A stretch of DNA of 64,000 nt. Origin: Pseudomonas brassicacearum (GTDB lineage: Bacteria > Pseudomonadota > Gammaproteobacteria > Pseudomonadales > Pseudomonadaceae). This document shows, one piece after another, positions 55,197 to 63,615 of the stretch. Made by a program: the position numbers and the translations under genes. The stretch is taken from the NCBI RefSeq assembly GCF_000585995.1, contig NZ_CP007410.1, forward strand, positions 3,189,430-3,253,429, given 5' to 3'. The notes beneath the pieces are model-generated. The model ran no database searches. It was not told the DNA's origin and worked only from the letters and a program-made list of their open reading frames with translations. Position 1 is the first letter of the stretch. Every line of letters begins with the position of its first letter.

Positions 55197-56105
55197 ATGT
55201 CTTTGGAGTTCGCGACTTCCCACATCCTGTGGCGCCCGTTTGCAAGAGAAAACGATTCGCCTGCCGTAGACGATGGGCAATTGAAAGTAGTGAAAGACTT
55301 CGTCAACGCTTTTTTTTGCTCGCATGGCCACTCGGGCCAGGCCCAGGACGCTCATGCCCTGCGTTGGTACGCCGCGCAAGACGTGACGTTCAGGACAATG
55401 CTCAAGCAACTGGTCGGGGAGTTGGCCAACCAAGCCGTGCTCAATGACCTGGATCTGGTGGTGCTGGCCCACTGGACGCCGGACGTAGAGGTCGGCTGCT
55501 CGGTGACCAACGCCATTATTTATGAGACGGGCGCCCACGACGCCTTTGGTATGGCCATCAGCGATCATGGCCTGAGCAGTACGTTCCTGGCACTGCAAGT
55601 CATCGAGGATTACCTCGGCGATATGAACCATGGCGGCCAGGGGAAAAAGGCTCTGCTGCTGATCGCTGACCAGGATGCCATCCTGTATGACAGCCCCGCC
55701 CTCGCCCGGTTAAATCCCGTGCCCAGTGCCTGCGTCGTGATGTTGCGCAGCCTGCCAGGCGAACGTGTTGGCGGCCAGCCCGCCAGCATCGTGTTCAAGC
55801 ATTATCGAAAAGTCGCTGTTCCAGGCACGCCCCCGGCACTTGATACCCTGCTCGTCACATTGGACATGTTCACGTCCGGGGAAAATCTCCTTCCCCTGCT
55901 GATCCTGACCACGCCATGTTTTGCCGGGCAGTTGCGCCAGCATGGGCAGTTGGCAACTCACCGCATCGAGAGCTGGGACGAGACGCTGCTCTCTTCGGCC
56001 CCCTGGGTCCGCTCAAAAGAGCTTGCGACGAGCAGCCAGCGCATTTTATGGCTGTTGCCGGAGGGCAAACATCTCGTCTGCGCAGGCTTCGTGGCGGAGG
56101 TCTGA
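55197..56105 (+). CDS. KASIII-like (thiolase-fold) protein lacking the active-site Cys
   Basis: 302 residues. 'DLVVLAHWTPDVEVGCSVTN' and 'GAHDAFGMAISDHGLSSTFL' align with the N-terminal strands and nucleophile elbow of FabH-type ketosynthases. At the position where the Cys of 'A-C-x-G' should be there is Asp (ISDHGLSS). The protein is therefore probably not a condensing enzyme by itself and may pair with the next gene's product. The gene is placed 10 nt after the decarboxylase and 2 nt before the Cys-bearing partner. The fold assignment is by eye, moderate confidence. Confidence 0.6.
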   Translation: MSLEFATSHILWRPFARENDSPAVDDGQLKVVKDFVNAFFCSHGHSGQAQDAHALRWYAAQDVTFRTMLKQLVGELANQAVLNDLDLVVLAHWTPDVEVGCSVTNAIIYETGAHDAFGMAISDHGLSSTFLALQVIEDYLGDMNHGGQGKKALLLIADQDAILYDSPALARLNPVPSACVVMLRSLPGERVGGQPASIVFKHYRKVAVPGTPPALDTLLVTLDMFTSGENLLPLLILTTPCFAGQLRQHGQLATHRIESWDETLLSSAPWVRSKELATSSQRILWLLPEGKHLVCAGFVAEV

Positions 56106-56107
56106 GC

Positions 56108-57085
56108 ATGTATATCCATACGATAACCAGCCTGGTCGCTGAGAATCTCACTCCCCTGCCCGCCCTGGCGGAGAAATATGCCTGGGGGGAGCGCAACAGC
56201 AAAATCTTTGGTCGTTTTCATCGGATGGAGTCGGCCAGCCTGTTTGACCGCGAGACGTTGCCTGAGCTGATCATGCAGCTGTTGCAACGGTTCCGGGCCG
56301 AATGTCCTCCGGCACTGTTCGAGCAAATTGGCTATGTAGCCTGGGCGCATTCTCTGAATGGCCCCAGCCCTTTTGACCTGGTCCCCAGCCTGGCCAGCGA
56401 TGTGCGTACGTTTCTGGGGCGCCCGCAGATTGAGTTTTTCTCCATCACCCAAGCGTCGTGCGCATCGGCGCTGGTTGGGTTGAAATTTCTCGACGCCAAA
56501 CTCGCTGCCGCACACGACCGACAGGATAACGTTCGTGGGTTATTAATCACTGGGGAGAAATGCTTCCACGACACGGTGCAGTACGCCAATCAAAATGGCT
56601 ATTTCGGCGAAGCATTTTGCGCGACCCTGCTCAGCGCGACCCCCTCGCCCGGCGCCTTGCGTCTGAGTGCTGTGCACGTCCAGCAACTGGCCGCCTATGG
56701 CACGCGCATGCGTGCGACGGATCGCGAACGTGAAAATGCCTATGATCACGCCTTCATCCCCACCATGCTCGAAACCGTACACACCGCGCTGCAGCACGCA
56801 GGACGGCGTCCTGAAGAGCTGCGTACGCTGATCCCGTACCACATCAGCCCACCGACCTTCGACAGGATTGCCGACGGCGCCGGCTTTGCCCGAGACATCA
56901 TTTTCCGTCGTCATCTCTACCAACTGGGACATTGCTTTTGCAGTGATGCGTTCGTCAATTTGAAAAGTCTCCTGACGCGCCGCGATGACGCCATCGCCGT
57001 TGCTCCCATTCTGGCCCTGGCGTCCGGCGTCGCCGGCACTTTTGCAGCCATCGTTCTTGAACTGAATAACGAGGATGAGACATGA
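56108..57085 (+). CDS. KASIII-like 3-oxoacyl-ACP synthase
   Basis: 325 residues. The nucleophile Cys is in 'FFSITQASCASALVGLKFLD', and the first catalytic His fits 'LIPYHISPPTFDRI'. The place usually held by Asn (GNTSA in FabH) reads 'LGHCFCSDAFVN', so Asn is replaced by His. This resembles Cys-His dyad enzymes such as PqsC. ATG 56108 is used; the stop overlaps the ligase gene (ATGA). It may form a heterodimer with the upstream Cys-less homologue. Confidence 0.75.
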   Translation: MYIHTITSLVAENLTPLPALAEKYAWGERNSKIFGRFHRMESASLFDRETLPELIMQLLQRFRAECPPALFEQIGYVAWAHSLNGPSPFDLVPSLASDVRTFLGRPQIEFFSITQASCASALVGLKFLDAKLAAAHDRQDNVRGLLITGEKCFHDTVQYANQNGYFGEAFCATLLSATPSPGALRLSAVHVQQLAAYGTRMRATDRERENAYDHAFIPTMLETVHTALQHAGRRPEELRTLIPYHISPPTFDRIADGAGFARDIIFRRHLYQLGHCFCSDAFVNLKSLLTRRDDAIAVAPILALASGVAGTFAAIVLELNNEDET

Positions 57086-58692
57086 GCACGAACCATTTGA
57101 CCCAGTGGCTGGCGCTGGCTGCGCACCAGTTTCCTGAAAAAACGGCGCTGATCGAGGGTGAACAGGCGGTGACTTGGGGCGCACTCCACCAACGCGTGAT
57201 CAACACCGCTGCCTATTTGCGCCAGCTACAGGTTGAGCGCGGCGACAGGGTATTGGTATGGCTGCCAAACGGGGTGGACTTCGTCGTCTGCTTCTGGGCA
57301 GTGCAATATTTGCAGGCCGTGTTCGTTCCGGTAAATCCGGAGACACCGTTGGCGCGGGTCGGCTGGCTGCTCGACAATGCCGCGTCGCATGTATTGATCG
57401 CCCAAACCGGGCAGGCCGCTGCGTTGCTAGCGGCACCAGGCAACCCCGATCTGCAGGTGTTGTTCGATAAAGCATCCGATGCGCAAGAGAGCGGTTCGTC
57501 ACTCCTCTCTCTGCAACAGATAGCGACACAGGACCTGGCAACGCCGCTGCCTGTGCAAGGCGCGTTGGATATCGACCTGGCCTGCCTGATCTACACCTCG
57601 GGCTCCACAGGCGACCCCAAAGGGGTCATGTTGACCCAGCGCAATATGCTCAGCGCGGCGGACTCTGTCGCCACCTATTTGCAATTGGCGCAAAGCGACC
57701 GGATCTTCTGCACGATTCCCATGAGCTTCGACTACGGGCTGTATCAAGCGATCATGACCGCCAAGGTTGGTGCAACGCTGATTATCGAGAAGGATTTCAG
57801 CCGCCCGCTTTTTGCCCTTAAACAGCTGGTCAAGCACAAAGCCACCGTACTGCCGATCGTCCCCACGCTGCTGGCGCTCATCGCCCCATTGGCCAAGCGC
57901 TATGACTTCTCTTCCCTGCGCAAAATCACCAACACCGCGGCGGCCCTGCACCCCAGCGACATCGACCTGCTGCTTTCACTCTTTCCTCAGGCCGAGATTT
58001 TCTCGATGTACGGGCTGACCGAATGCCACCGCTGTACCTGGCTGCCCCCTGCGCTGCTGGCCAAACACAAAGACAGCGTGGGCTACGCCATCCCGAACAC
58101 CGAACTCTGGGTCGTGGACGACGACGGCGTGGCACACCGCAGCAACGCCATCGGTGAATTGGTGATCCGCGGCGCTACGGTGATGCGCGGCTATTGGCGC
58201 AACCCTGAGCAGACCGCGAAAAAGTTGCGGCCGGGCCCACTGCCTGGCGAGTCGGTTCTGTACACCGGCGACATGTGCCGGCTGGATGAGCAGGGCTTGC
58301 TTTATTTCCTGTCGCGCAAGGATGACATGCTCAAGACCCATGGCGAAAAAGTCGCCCCCAGGGAAGTCGAGGGAGTACTCAAACGAATCCCGGGCGTGTT
58401 GCAGGTCGCCGTCATTGGCGTCCCCCACCCTATTCATGGCGATGAGATCGTAGCCTGTATCGAATGCGTCGAGCCCTTGGACATTGCACGGCTCAAAGCC
58501 TTTTGCCAGGCCCATCTTGAAGCCTATAAACGGCCACACCGCTACTATTTCAGTGATGCGTTACCCAAAAACAACAATGGGAAAGTTGACCGCGGCCAAT
58601 TAGCCATTCTCCTGCCGCGCCAGGATAAAAATCTCAACGTCGGGTGCACACAACACACAGGGAGTCATCATGTATACGTCCACCATCATTGA
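57082..58692 (+). CDS. AMP-forming acyl/aminoacyl ligase
   Basis: 536 residues, ANL superfamily: P-loop 'LIYTSGSTGDPKGVMLTQRN', 'FSMYGLTECHRCTWLPP', 'LYTGDMCRLDEQGLLYFLSR' and the C-terminal catalytic Lys in 'LPKNNNGKVDRGQL'. This subtype resembles ligases of exosortase-A-associated clusters and stand-alone loading enzymes. It probably loads an acid onto one of the carrier proteins. It overlaps the KASIII gene by 4 nt and the second carrier-protein gene by 23 nt. Confidence 0.85.
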   Translation: MSTNHLTQWLALAAHQFPEKTALIEGEQAVTWGALHQRVINTAAYLRQLQVERGDRVLVWLPNGVDFVVCFWAVQYLQAVFVPVNPETPLARVGWLLDNAASHVLIAQTGQAAALLAAPGNPDLQVLFDKASDAQESGSSLLSLQQIATQDLATPLPVQGALDIDLACLIYTSGSTGDPKGVMLTQRNMLSAADSVATYLQLAQSDRIFCTIPMSFDYGLYQAIMTAKVGATLIIEKDFSRPLFALKQLVKHKATVLPIVPTLLALIAPLAKRYDFSSLRKITNTAAALHPSDIDLLLSLFPQAEIFSMYGLTECHRCTWLPPALLAKHKDSVGYAIPNTELWVVDDDGVAHRSNAIGELVIRGATVMRGYWRNPEQTAKKLRPGPLPGESVLYTGDMCRLDEQGLLYFLSRKDDMLKTHGEKVAPREVEGVLKRIPGVLQVAVIGVPHPIHGDEIVACIECVEPLDIARLKAFCQAHLEAYKRPHRYYFSDALPKNNNGKVDRGQLAILLPRQDKNLNVGCTQHTGSHHVYVHHH

Positions 58693-58924
58693 AGCCATTG
58701 GACTGGTTCTGGAGACTTCGAATCTCTCGGAACTGAACGCCCGAACCCATCTTGAGCGTGACCTGGGTTTTGAAAGCGGCCTGTATATCGAACTGATCAT
58801 GTACCTTGAGGAGCGCATCGAGGACCTGGTACTCGACCCTGCCACGCTGGAGTTCCAGCACTTCGAAACCGTAGGCAGTTTGTCGAACTTCATTGAGCTT
58901 CAGCTCGCCAACCGGGCGGCTTGA
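58670..58924 (+). CDS. Acyl carrier protein-like, with variant GFES site
   Basis: 84 residues, typical carrier-protein length. The phosphopantetheine site reads 'DLGFESGLYIELIMYLEERI': the usual D before Ser is E (GFES in place of GxDS), the following residue is Gly, and helix II after it is acidic. The start lies inside the ligase 3' end (23-nt overlap), and its TGA is directly followed by the ATG of the next gene. Confidence 0.75.
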   Translation: MYTSTIIEAIGLVLETSNLSELNARTHLERDLGFESGLYIELIMYLEERIEDLVLDPATLEFQHFETVGSLSNFIELQLANRAA

Positions 58925-60478
58925 ATGGACGCCTGGTCTGAGCTCATCACGGTGTTCATGCGCTTTGAGGGTCAGGCGCAGACCGCCTGGTGCCACCACT
59001 CACGGACGTACAGCTATGGGGCGCTCAGCCAGCGTGCGCAGGCGATCGCCGTTGAGATAGTCCGTCAGCAGCCTGTCAGCGAAGGTCCCCTGGCGCCGGT
59101 GCTGGTTTACGGCCACAAGTCCTTCGACTTCCTGGCGGCCTGGTGGGCCTGCATTTTGTGTGGTTGTCCGATCGTGCCGGTCGAGTCCGATAACGCTCCC
59201 GAGCGTCTGGAGCGCCTTGTCCAGACGGTCGGTGCACGCCTGGTCCTGAACACCGACGCGCTCCCCCTGTTCGTCGCAAATGCCAAGACCGTTACCCTCG
59301 CCGCCCTGCCCTGGCAGCGCCATGAAGACGGCGCACTGCAATCTTTACTAGAGGCGACCCGGAGGCGGTTCGACAACGCGAGCACAATCCCGCTGGCGTA
59401 CATCATGTTTTCCTCGGGCACCACCGGTGAGCCCAAGGGCATTCAAATCAGCCTGTCCAACCTGGTCGATTTTCTGGCCTGGATACGCAGCGACTTTGCG
59501 CTGGACGGGGCTATCACCGGAAATGTGCGGTACTGCTTCGACGTTTCGCTGTTTGAGATCTGGCTCGCCTGGCAGTTTCTGCAACCCCTGTCGGTGCTCG
59601 ATCATCGCGATTTGATCAACACCCGCAAGGTGATCGCCCAACACGCGCAAATGGCACTGACCTGCTGGGTCTCCACACCGTCGATGGTCCGACTCTACCT
59701 GCTGGACCCGACCTTCAATGCCCAGGCGCTGACGCACTTGCAGCGTTTCATCTTTTGCGGTGAAACGCTGCCCAAGGCGATCGTCACCCAGCTATGGGCG
59801 CGTTTTCCAGGCTGCCAAGTGATCAATACATACGGCCCTACCGAATGTACCGTGGCGGTTTCACAGGTGGTGATCACCCCGGACATGCTGACTTCGCCCC
59901 TGCCCTTGCCAATTGGCAACGCCAGGCCGGGAGCGGCATTGCGCCTGGCCGACCCCGTGGACGCCTCCGGCCGTGGGCAACTGCTGATCAGTGGTGAGTG
60001 CGTCGGCCCGGGCTATCTCAATGCGGTACCTGCGCGTCAGGCCAGTTTCAGCCGGCAGGATGGACAAGCCTCCTACGCGACGGGTGATATTGGTCTGTTC
60101 GATGGCACCTGGTACTACTTCCTGGGGCGCGAAGATGGCGAGGTCAAAATCCAGGGACACCGCATTGACCTGCATGAAATCGAACACTTCCTGCGTGACC
60201 GTAACCTGGTTGTTGACGTGGTGGTCGAACCCTATTGGCGCAAGGGCAATGCCGAGGCGATCCAGGCCTGTGTGATCCTCAATGCAGGTTGCGAGTTGTC
60301 GCAGCTTGGCAACGCCATGCAGGCCCATTTCCCCCCGTGGGCTATCCCGCGTTATTGGTACAGCACCCCCCGCACCGTACTGAATCATAACGGCAAACTG
60401 GATCGTTCAGTCGCCCGGCAACTGGCTATGGATAAAGGAGAGAAGTATGTTTTCATCGCAAATCAAACCACTGTTTGA
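58925..60478 (+). CDS. Amino-acid adenylation protein (DltA-like)
   Basis: 517 residues. P-loop 'MFSSGTTGEPKGIQISLSNL', A4-like 'CFDVSLFEIWL' whose Asp usually contacts the amino group of an alpha-amino acid, 'NTYGPTECTVAVSQV', 'YATGDIGLFDGTWYYFLGRE' and the catalytic Lys in 'VLNHNGKLDRSVA'. It resembles DltA and free-standing NRPS A domains, so it probably loads an amino acid on a carrier protein. It follows the second carrier gene without a gap and overlaps the next ligase by 32 nt. Confidence 0.86.
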   Translation: MDAWSELITVFMRFEGQAQTAWCHHSRTYSYGALSQRAQAIAVEIVRQQPVSEGPLAPVLVYGHKSFDFLAAWWACILCGCPIVPVESDNAPERLERLVQTVGARLVLNTDALPLFVANAKTVTLAALPWQRHEDGALQSLLEATRRRFDNASTIPLAYIMFSSGTTGEPKGIQISLSNLVDFLAWIRSDFALDGAITGNVRYCFDVSLFEIWLAWQFLQPLSVLDHRDLINTRKVIAQHAQMALTCWVSTPSMVRLYLLDPTFNAQALTHLQRFIFCGETLPKAIVTQLWARFPGCQVINTYGPTECTVAVSQVVITPDMLTSPLPLPIGNARPGAALRLADPVDASGRGQLLISGECVGPGYLNAVPARQASFSRQDGQASYATGDIGLFDGTWYYFLGREDGEVKIQGHRIDLHEIEHFLRDRNLVVDVVVEPYWRKGNAEAIQACVILNAGCELSQLGNAMQAHFPPWAIPRYWYSTPRTVLNHNGKLDRSVARQLAMDKGEKYVFIANQTTV

Positions 60479-61964
60479 GCGGTTGAAATATCAGGACAGC
60501 GCGGTCGCGTTGATCAACCAGGAAGGTATCTACAGCTTTGCCGAACTGGGCCTGCGCACCGCCGCGATTACCCGATTGCTAGCACCATGGGCGGGCCGTA
60601 ACGTACTGGTTCACGGCCATAAGCAACTGGATGCCGTGGCCGCGATGCTGGCCTGCATCAGCCAGGGATGCTGCTTTACTTTTGTCGATCAATCCAACCC
60701 TGTTGCGCGAGTTGAAAAGATTGCCAGTCTGATCCGCGCCGAACTGATCCTCACGGCCACGACACACCCGCTGGAGGGGCTGGACCACTGGCCGCAATGG
60801 GTCCTGCCGACCCTGGAAAATGGCGACCCGGCCTCGTTGCCACTCGAACCGCAATTGACTCAGCCTGCGTTCTATATCCTCCCGACGTCGGGCAGTACCG
60901 GTGAGCCGAAGGGCGTTATCGTCAGCTATGAGAACTTCGCCGCTTTCTCGAGCTGGTACAGCCCGCTGATTGCCGACGGTATCTCTCACGGATGCCATGT
61001 GAGCCATGCCTGCTTTTCTTTCGACATGGGCCTGCTGGATCTCTTCCCGGTGCTTAGCCAAGGTCGAGCCTTGCTGATGCTGGATCATCGGCACAATATG
61101 CTGCCCCGACAAAATATCCGCCTGATGTCGCGTCACCCGCAGTGCCCGGTCACTAGTTGGTTCTCCACACCGAGCTTTATCGATTTGATGTTGAAGGATC
61201 CGTTGTTCAGTCGGGAGCAGTTTCCAGACCTGAAGCGATTCTTCATGGCTGGCGAGCGCGCCGCGTTGGGCTTGGTGCACCAGTTGCAGGCTCGCTTTCC
61301 GGGCCTGGAGGTGATGCATGGTTATGGCCCGACCGAAACCACCGGCATGACCCATACCTTCGCGCTCGGCCAGCCGCCCGAACACAGCGCGGGCCTGCTG
61401 TCCCTTGGTCCGGTTTGCGGGTTGACCCGGATCAGGGTTGTCGATGCCGATGGCGAGAGCGTGCCACCTGGCGAGATGGGCGAGGTGCGCTTGTACGGCC
61501 CGCAAGTCGCATTGGGTTATCAGCCTGAAGACGACCCGCGTAACGACGCCTTCGGTCAAGACGAGTTCGGACGTTACTACGCCACTGGCGACCGTGGGTT
61601 CATGGACGAAAATCAATCCCTGTTCATCCACGGCCGGGATGACAACCAACTGAAGTTGCACGGTAATCGGGTCGAACTGGCTGAAATTGAAAGCAGCGTG
61701 TGTCGCTATGTGGAGGTCATCCAGTGTTGCGCGGTGCCGATAAAGGACGACGGCAAGGTCATCGATCTGCAACTTTTCGTTCAATTGCGCGAGGATAATG
61801 CGACCCACCGCGAAGCGCTGCGCCGCTTCCTGGCAGAACAATTACCCGCCTACATGATCCCGAAATCCATGTGCTTCTGTCAGACCTTCCCCGTGACGCT
61901 GCATGGAAAGATCGACCGCCAGCAACTGGTGCAACAACACAAAGCGCTGTCAGCCGCGACTTGA
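60447..61964 (+). CDS. Amino-acid adenylation protein (DltA-like), second copy
   Basis: 505 residues. P-loop 'ILPTSGSTGEPKGVIVSYEN', 'CFSFDMGLLDLFPVLSQGRA', 'VMHGYGPTETTGMTHTF', 'YATGDRGFMDENQSLFIHGR' and the catalytic Lys in 'VTLHGKIDRQQL'. It is a homologue of the preceding gene but clearly diverged, so it may load a second substrate. Start ATG 60447, with AAGGAG 7 nt upstream, lies inside the preceding gene (32-nt overlap). A 122-bp gap follows. Confidence 0.86.
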   Translation: MFSSQIKPLFERLKYQDSAVALINQEGIYSFAELGLRTAAITRLLAPWAGRNVLVHGHKQLDAVAAMLACISQGCCFTFVDQSNPVARVEKIASLIRAELILTATTHPLEGLDHWPQWVLPTLENGDPASLPLEPQLTQPAFYILPTSGSTGEPKGVIVSYENFAAFSSWYSPLIADGISHGCHVSHACFSFDMGLLDLFPVLSQGRALLMLDHRHNMLPRQNIRLMSRHPQCPVTSWFSTPSFIDLMLKDPLFSREQFPDLKRFFMAGERAALGLVHQLQARFPGLEVMHGYGPTETTGMTHTFALGQPPEHSAGLLSLGPVCGLTRIRVVDADGESVPPGEMGEVRLYGPQVALGYQPEDDPRNDAFGQDEFGRYYATGDRGFMDENQSLFIHGRDDNQLKLHGNRVELAEIESSVCRYVEVIQCCAVPIKDDGKVIDLQLFVQLREDNATHREALRRFLAEQLPAYMIPKSMCFCQTFPVTLHGKIDRQQLVQQHKALSAAT

Positions 61965-62086
61965 TGGCCATCTGCAAGCACATATAAAAAACGGTTCGTC
62001 ATGACAGTGACAATGCCCGTTACTTTGTGCACCGGCGCCAGACGGGTGCCAGCGTAAAACGTGTTCCTCGAGAAAAAGGCGGCGCG

Positions 62087-62491
62087 ATGCGTTTCAGTCA
62101 TGTTGGTTATGTGGTTTGCGACAGCGATGCAACCGCTGTCGCAGTTAAACCGTTTTTCCCCGTTATCGTCCGATACAAAGAATACGTGGCCGCACAAAAA
62201 GTGTTCATCACGCTGCTGGCGACGGCTGAAGGGAACAGCCAGATAGAGTTGGTAGAACCGCTGGAAAACAATCTCCCCTTGCGCGAGTTGTTGGCTAAAT
62301 CCGGCAAGTCGTCGCTGCCCTACCATATCTGCTTCGAAGTCGGTGACTTTGACGAGCAACTCAAAGCGATGAAGGCCACGGGTTGGATCGTATTGACGCG
62401 GCCCTTCAATGCTTTCGATGTCAATCACCGTTCCAGCCACCTCTATCACCCTGACGCCGGGGTTATCGAAATCATGTCAGGCCCGCTATGA
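62087..62491 (+). CDS. VOC/glyoxalase-fold protein
   Basis: 134 residues. 'MRFSHVGYVVCDSD' (His 5), 'SLPYHICFEVGDFDEQLKAM' (His) and 'DAGVIEIMSGPL' (Glu) make the His-His-Glu metal triad of methylmalonyl-CoA epimerase-like VOC proteins. It may epimerise or modify an acyl-thioester in the cluster. The stop overlaps the acyl-CoA dehydrogenase start (ATGA). Role is inference. Confidence 0.8.
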   Translation: MRFSHVGYVVCDSDATAVAVKPFFPVIVRYKEYVAAQKVFITLLATAEGNSQIELVEPLENNLPLRELLAKSGKSSLPYHICFEVGDFDEQLKAMKATGWIVLTRPFNAFDVNHRSSHLYHPDAGVIEIMSGPL

Positions 62492-63615
62492 GTCAACTCT
62501 ACGATGATGCTTTCGCCGGACGATCTTGCCCGCTGGGCTCCGACGCCCAGCAGATTGCCGACCAACTGCGCAACTTCGGCGATACACGACAGGTCTTGGG
62601 CCAGTGGTCGTTCGCCCCGGCCATGAATCATCTTGGCGTGCCACCACGGTACCTGGACACAGCCAGTCACCAGGTGACCAGCCTGGCCGCGCGCTATGAG
62701 CTTTATGAACAGGTGGGCTTCGTTTCCCCGGCGCTGATGTTCAGTGCGCCGGGCCCGAGCATGTCGGCCTATGTCGTCGCCGGGCTGGGTAACGAACAGC
62801 AGCAGGATGCCTTCTTCGGCGAGTTTCTAGAGACATTGCGCTGGTCGTGCTTCGCAATGACTGAACCGGCCCGGGGAAGCGATGCCGGTGCCATGCAAAC
62901 CACGGCGACGCGGGTTGATGGTGGGTACCTCATTTCTGGGCAAAAGATGTTTATCGGAAACGGAATGGTCGCCGAAACCGGTGTGCTGTTTGCGCGTACC
63001 GCACCGGGTCAATTGGGGATCAACGCTTTTCTATTTTCGCCGCAAAACCCGGCCATCACCCGTCAACGCCTGGCATTGACCGGGCTTGAAGGCACAAACC
63101 TGGCGCATATGCAGTTCAACGACATGTTTATCCCAACCGCGGATGTACTCGGACTGCATTTAAAACCGACCCAGCGTTTTGCGCGGTCGGCGATGGCCAC
63201 ATTCGATGCTCTGCGCCCCTGCGTGGGCGCCCTGGCACTGGGCGTGGCGCGACGCGCATTGCACGAGTGGCAAGCTTGTGTCACGCCTGACCTGGCACAA
63301 CGGCAACAATTGTCGCGACTGAAGCGGCGCTGGCAGACCGCTTACCACGAGGCGTTGACGCTCTGTCAGCAGGCGGGTAAGCAACAGGCCCCGGCCAAAA
63401 GCCCCGGCATGGTGAAGACCACCAGCGTGATGATTGCCGAGGAGATTGTCAGTCAGCTGATCCATGCCTTCCCAGCAGACCAAGGGCCTTTACCGACCGG
63501 CCTATGGCAGGCATTTCGTGATGTAAAGGCCTTTGAATACACCGAGGGAACGCGACAGATCCATCGATTGGGCCAGAGTTTTTCACCCCGACCAGCCAGC
63601 CAGGAGTGCCGATGA
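62488..63615 (+). CDS. Acyl-CoA/acyl-ACP dehydrogenase-like flavoprotein
   Basis: 375 residues. 'CFAMTEPARGSDAGAMQTTA' and 'YLISGQKMFIGNGMVAETGV' mark the FAD site, and the Glu of 'FEYTEGTRQIHRLGQSF' fits the catalytic base. In carrier-protein clusters such enzymes often desaturate a bound acyl or aminoacyl group (for example PltE/PigA on prolyl carriers). It overlaps neighbours by 4 nt on both sides. Confidence 0.84.
   Translation: MSQLYDDAFAGRSCPLGSDAQQIADQLRNFGDTRQVLGQWSFAPAMNHLGVPPRYLDTASHQVTSLAARYELYEQVGFVSPALMFSAPGPSMSAYVVAGLGNEQQQDAFFGEFLETLRWSCFAMTEPARGSDAGAMQTTATRVDGGYLISGQKMFIGNGMVAETGVLFARTAPGQLGINAFLFSPQNPAITRQRLALTGLEGTNLAHMQFNDMFIPTADVLGLHLKPTQRFARSAMATFDALRPCVGALALGVARRALHEWQACVTPDLAQRQQLSRLKRRWQTAYHEALTLCQQAGKQQAPAKSPGMVKTTSVMIAEEIVSQLIHAFPADQGPLPTGLWQAFRDVKAFEYTEGTRQIHRLGQSFSPRPASQECR

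Noticed and set aside
62087..63615. Reading the VOC and acyl-CoA dehydrogenase genes as ordinary fatty-acid or propionate catabolism
   Set aside because: Both overlap each other and the KASIII-like gene and follow the carrier/ligase genes at close spacing, so cluster membership is the simpler reading, though not proven.
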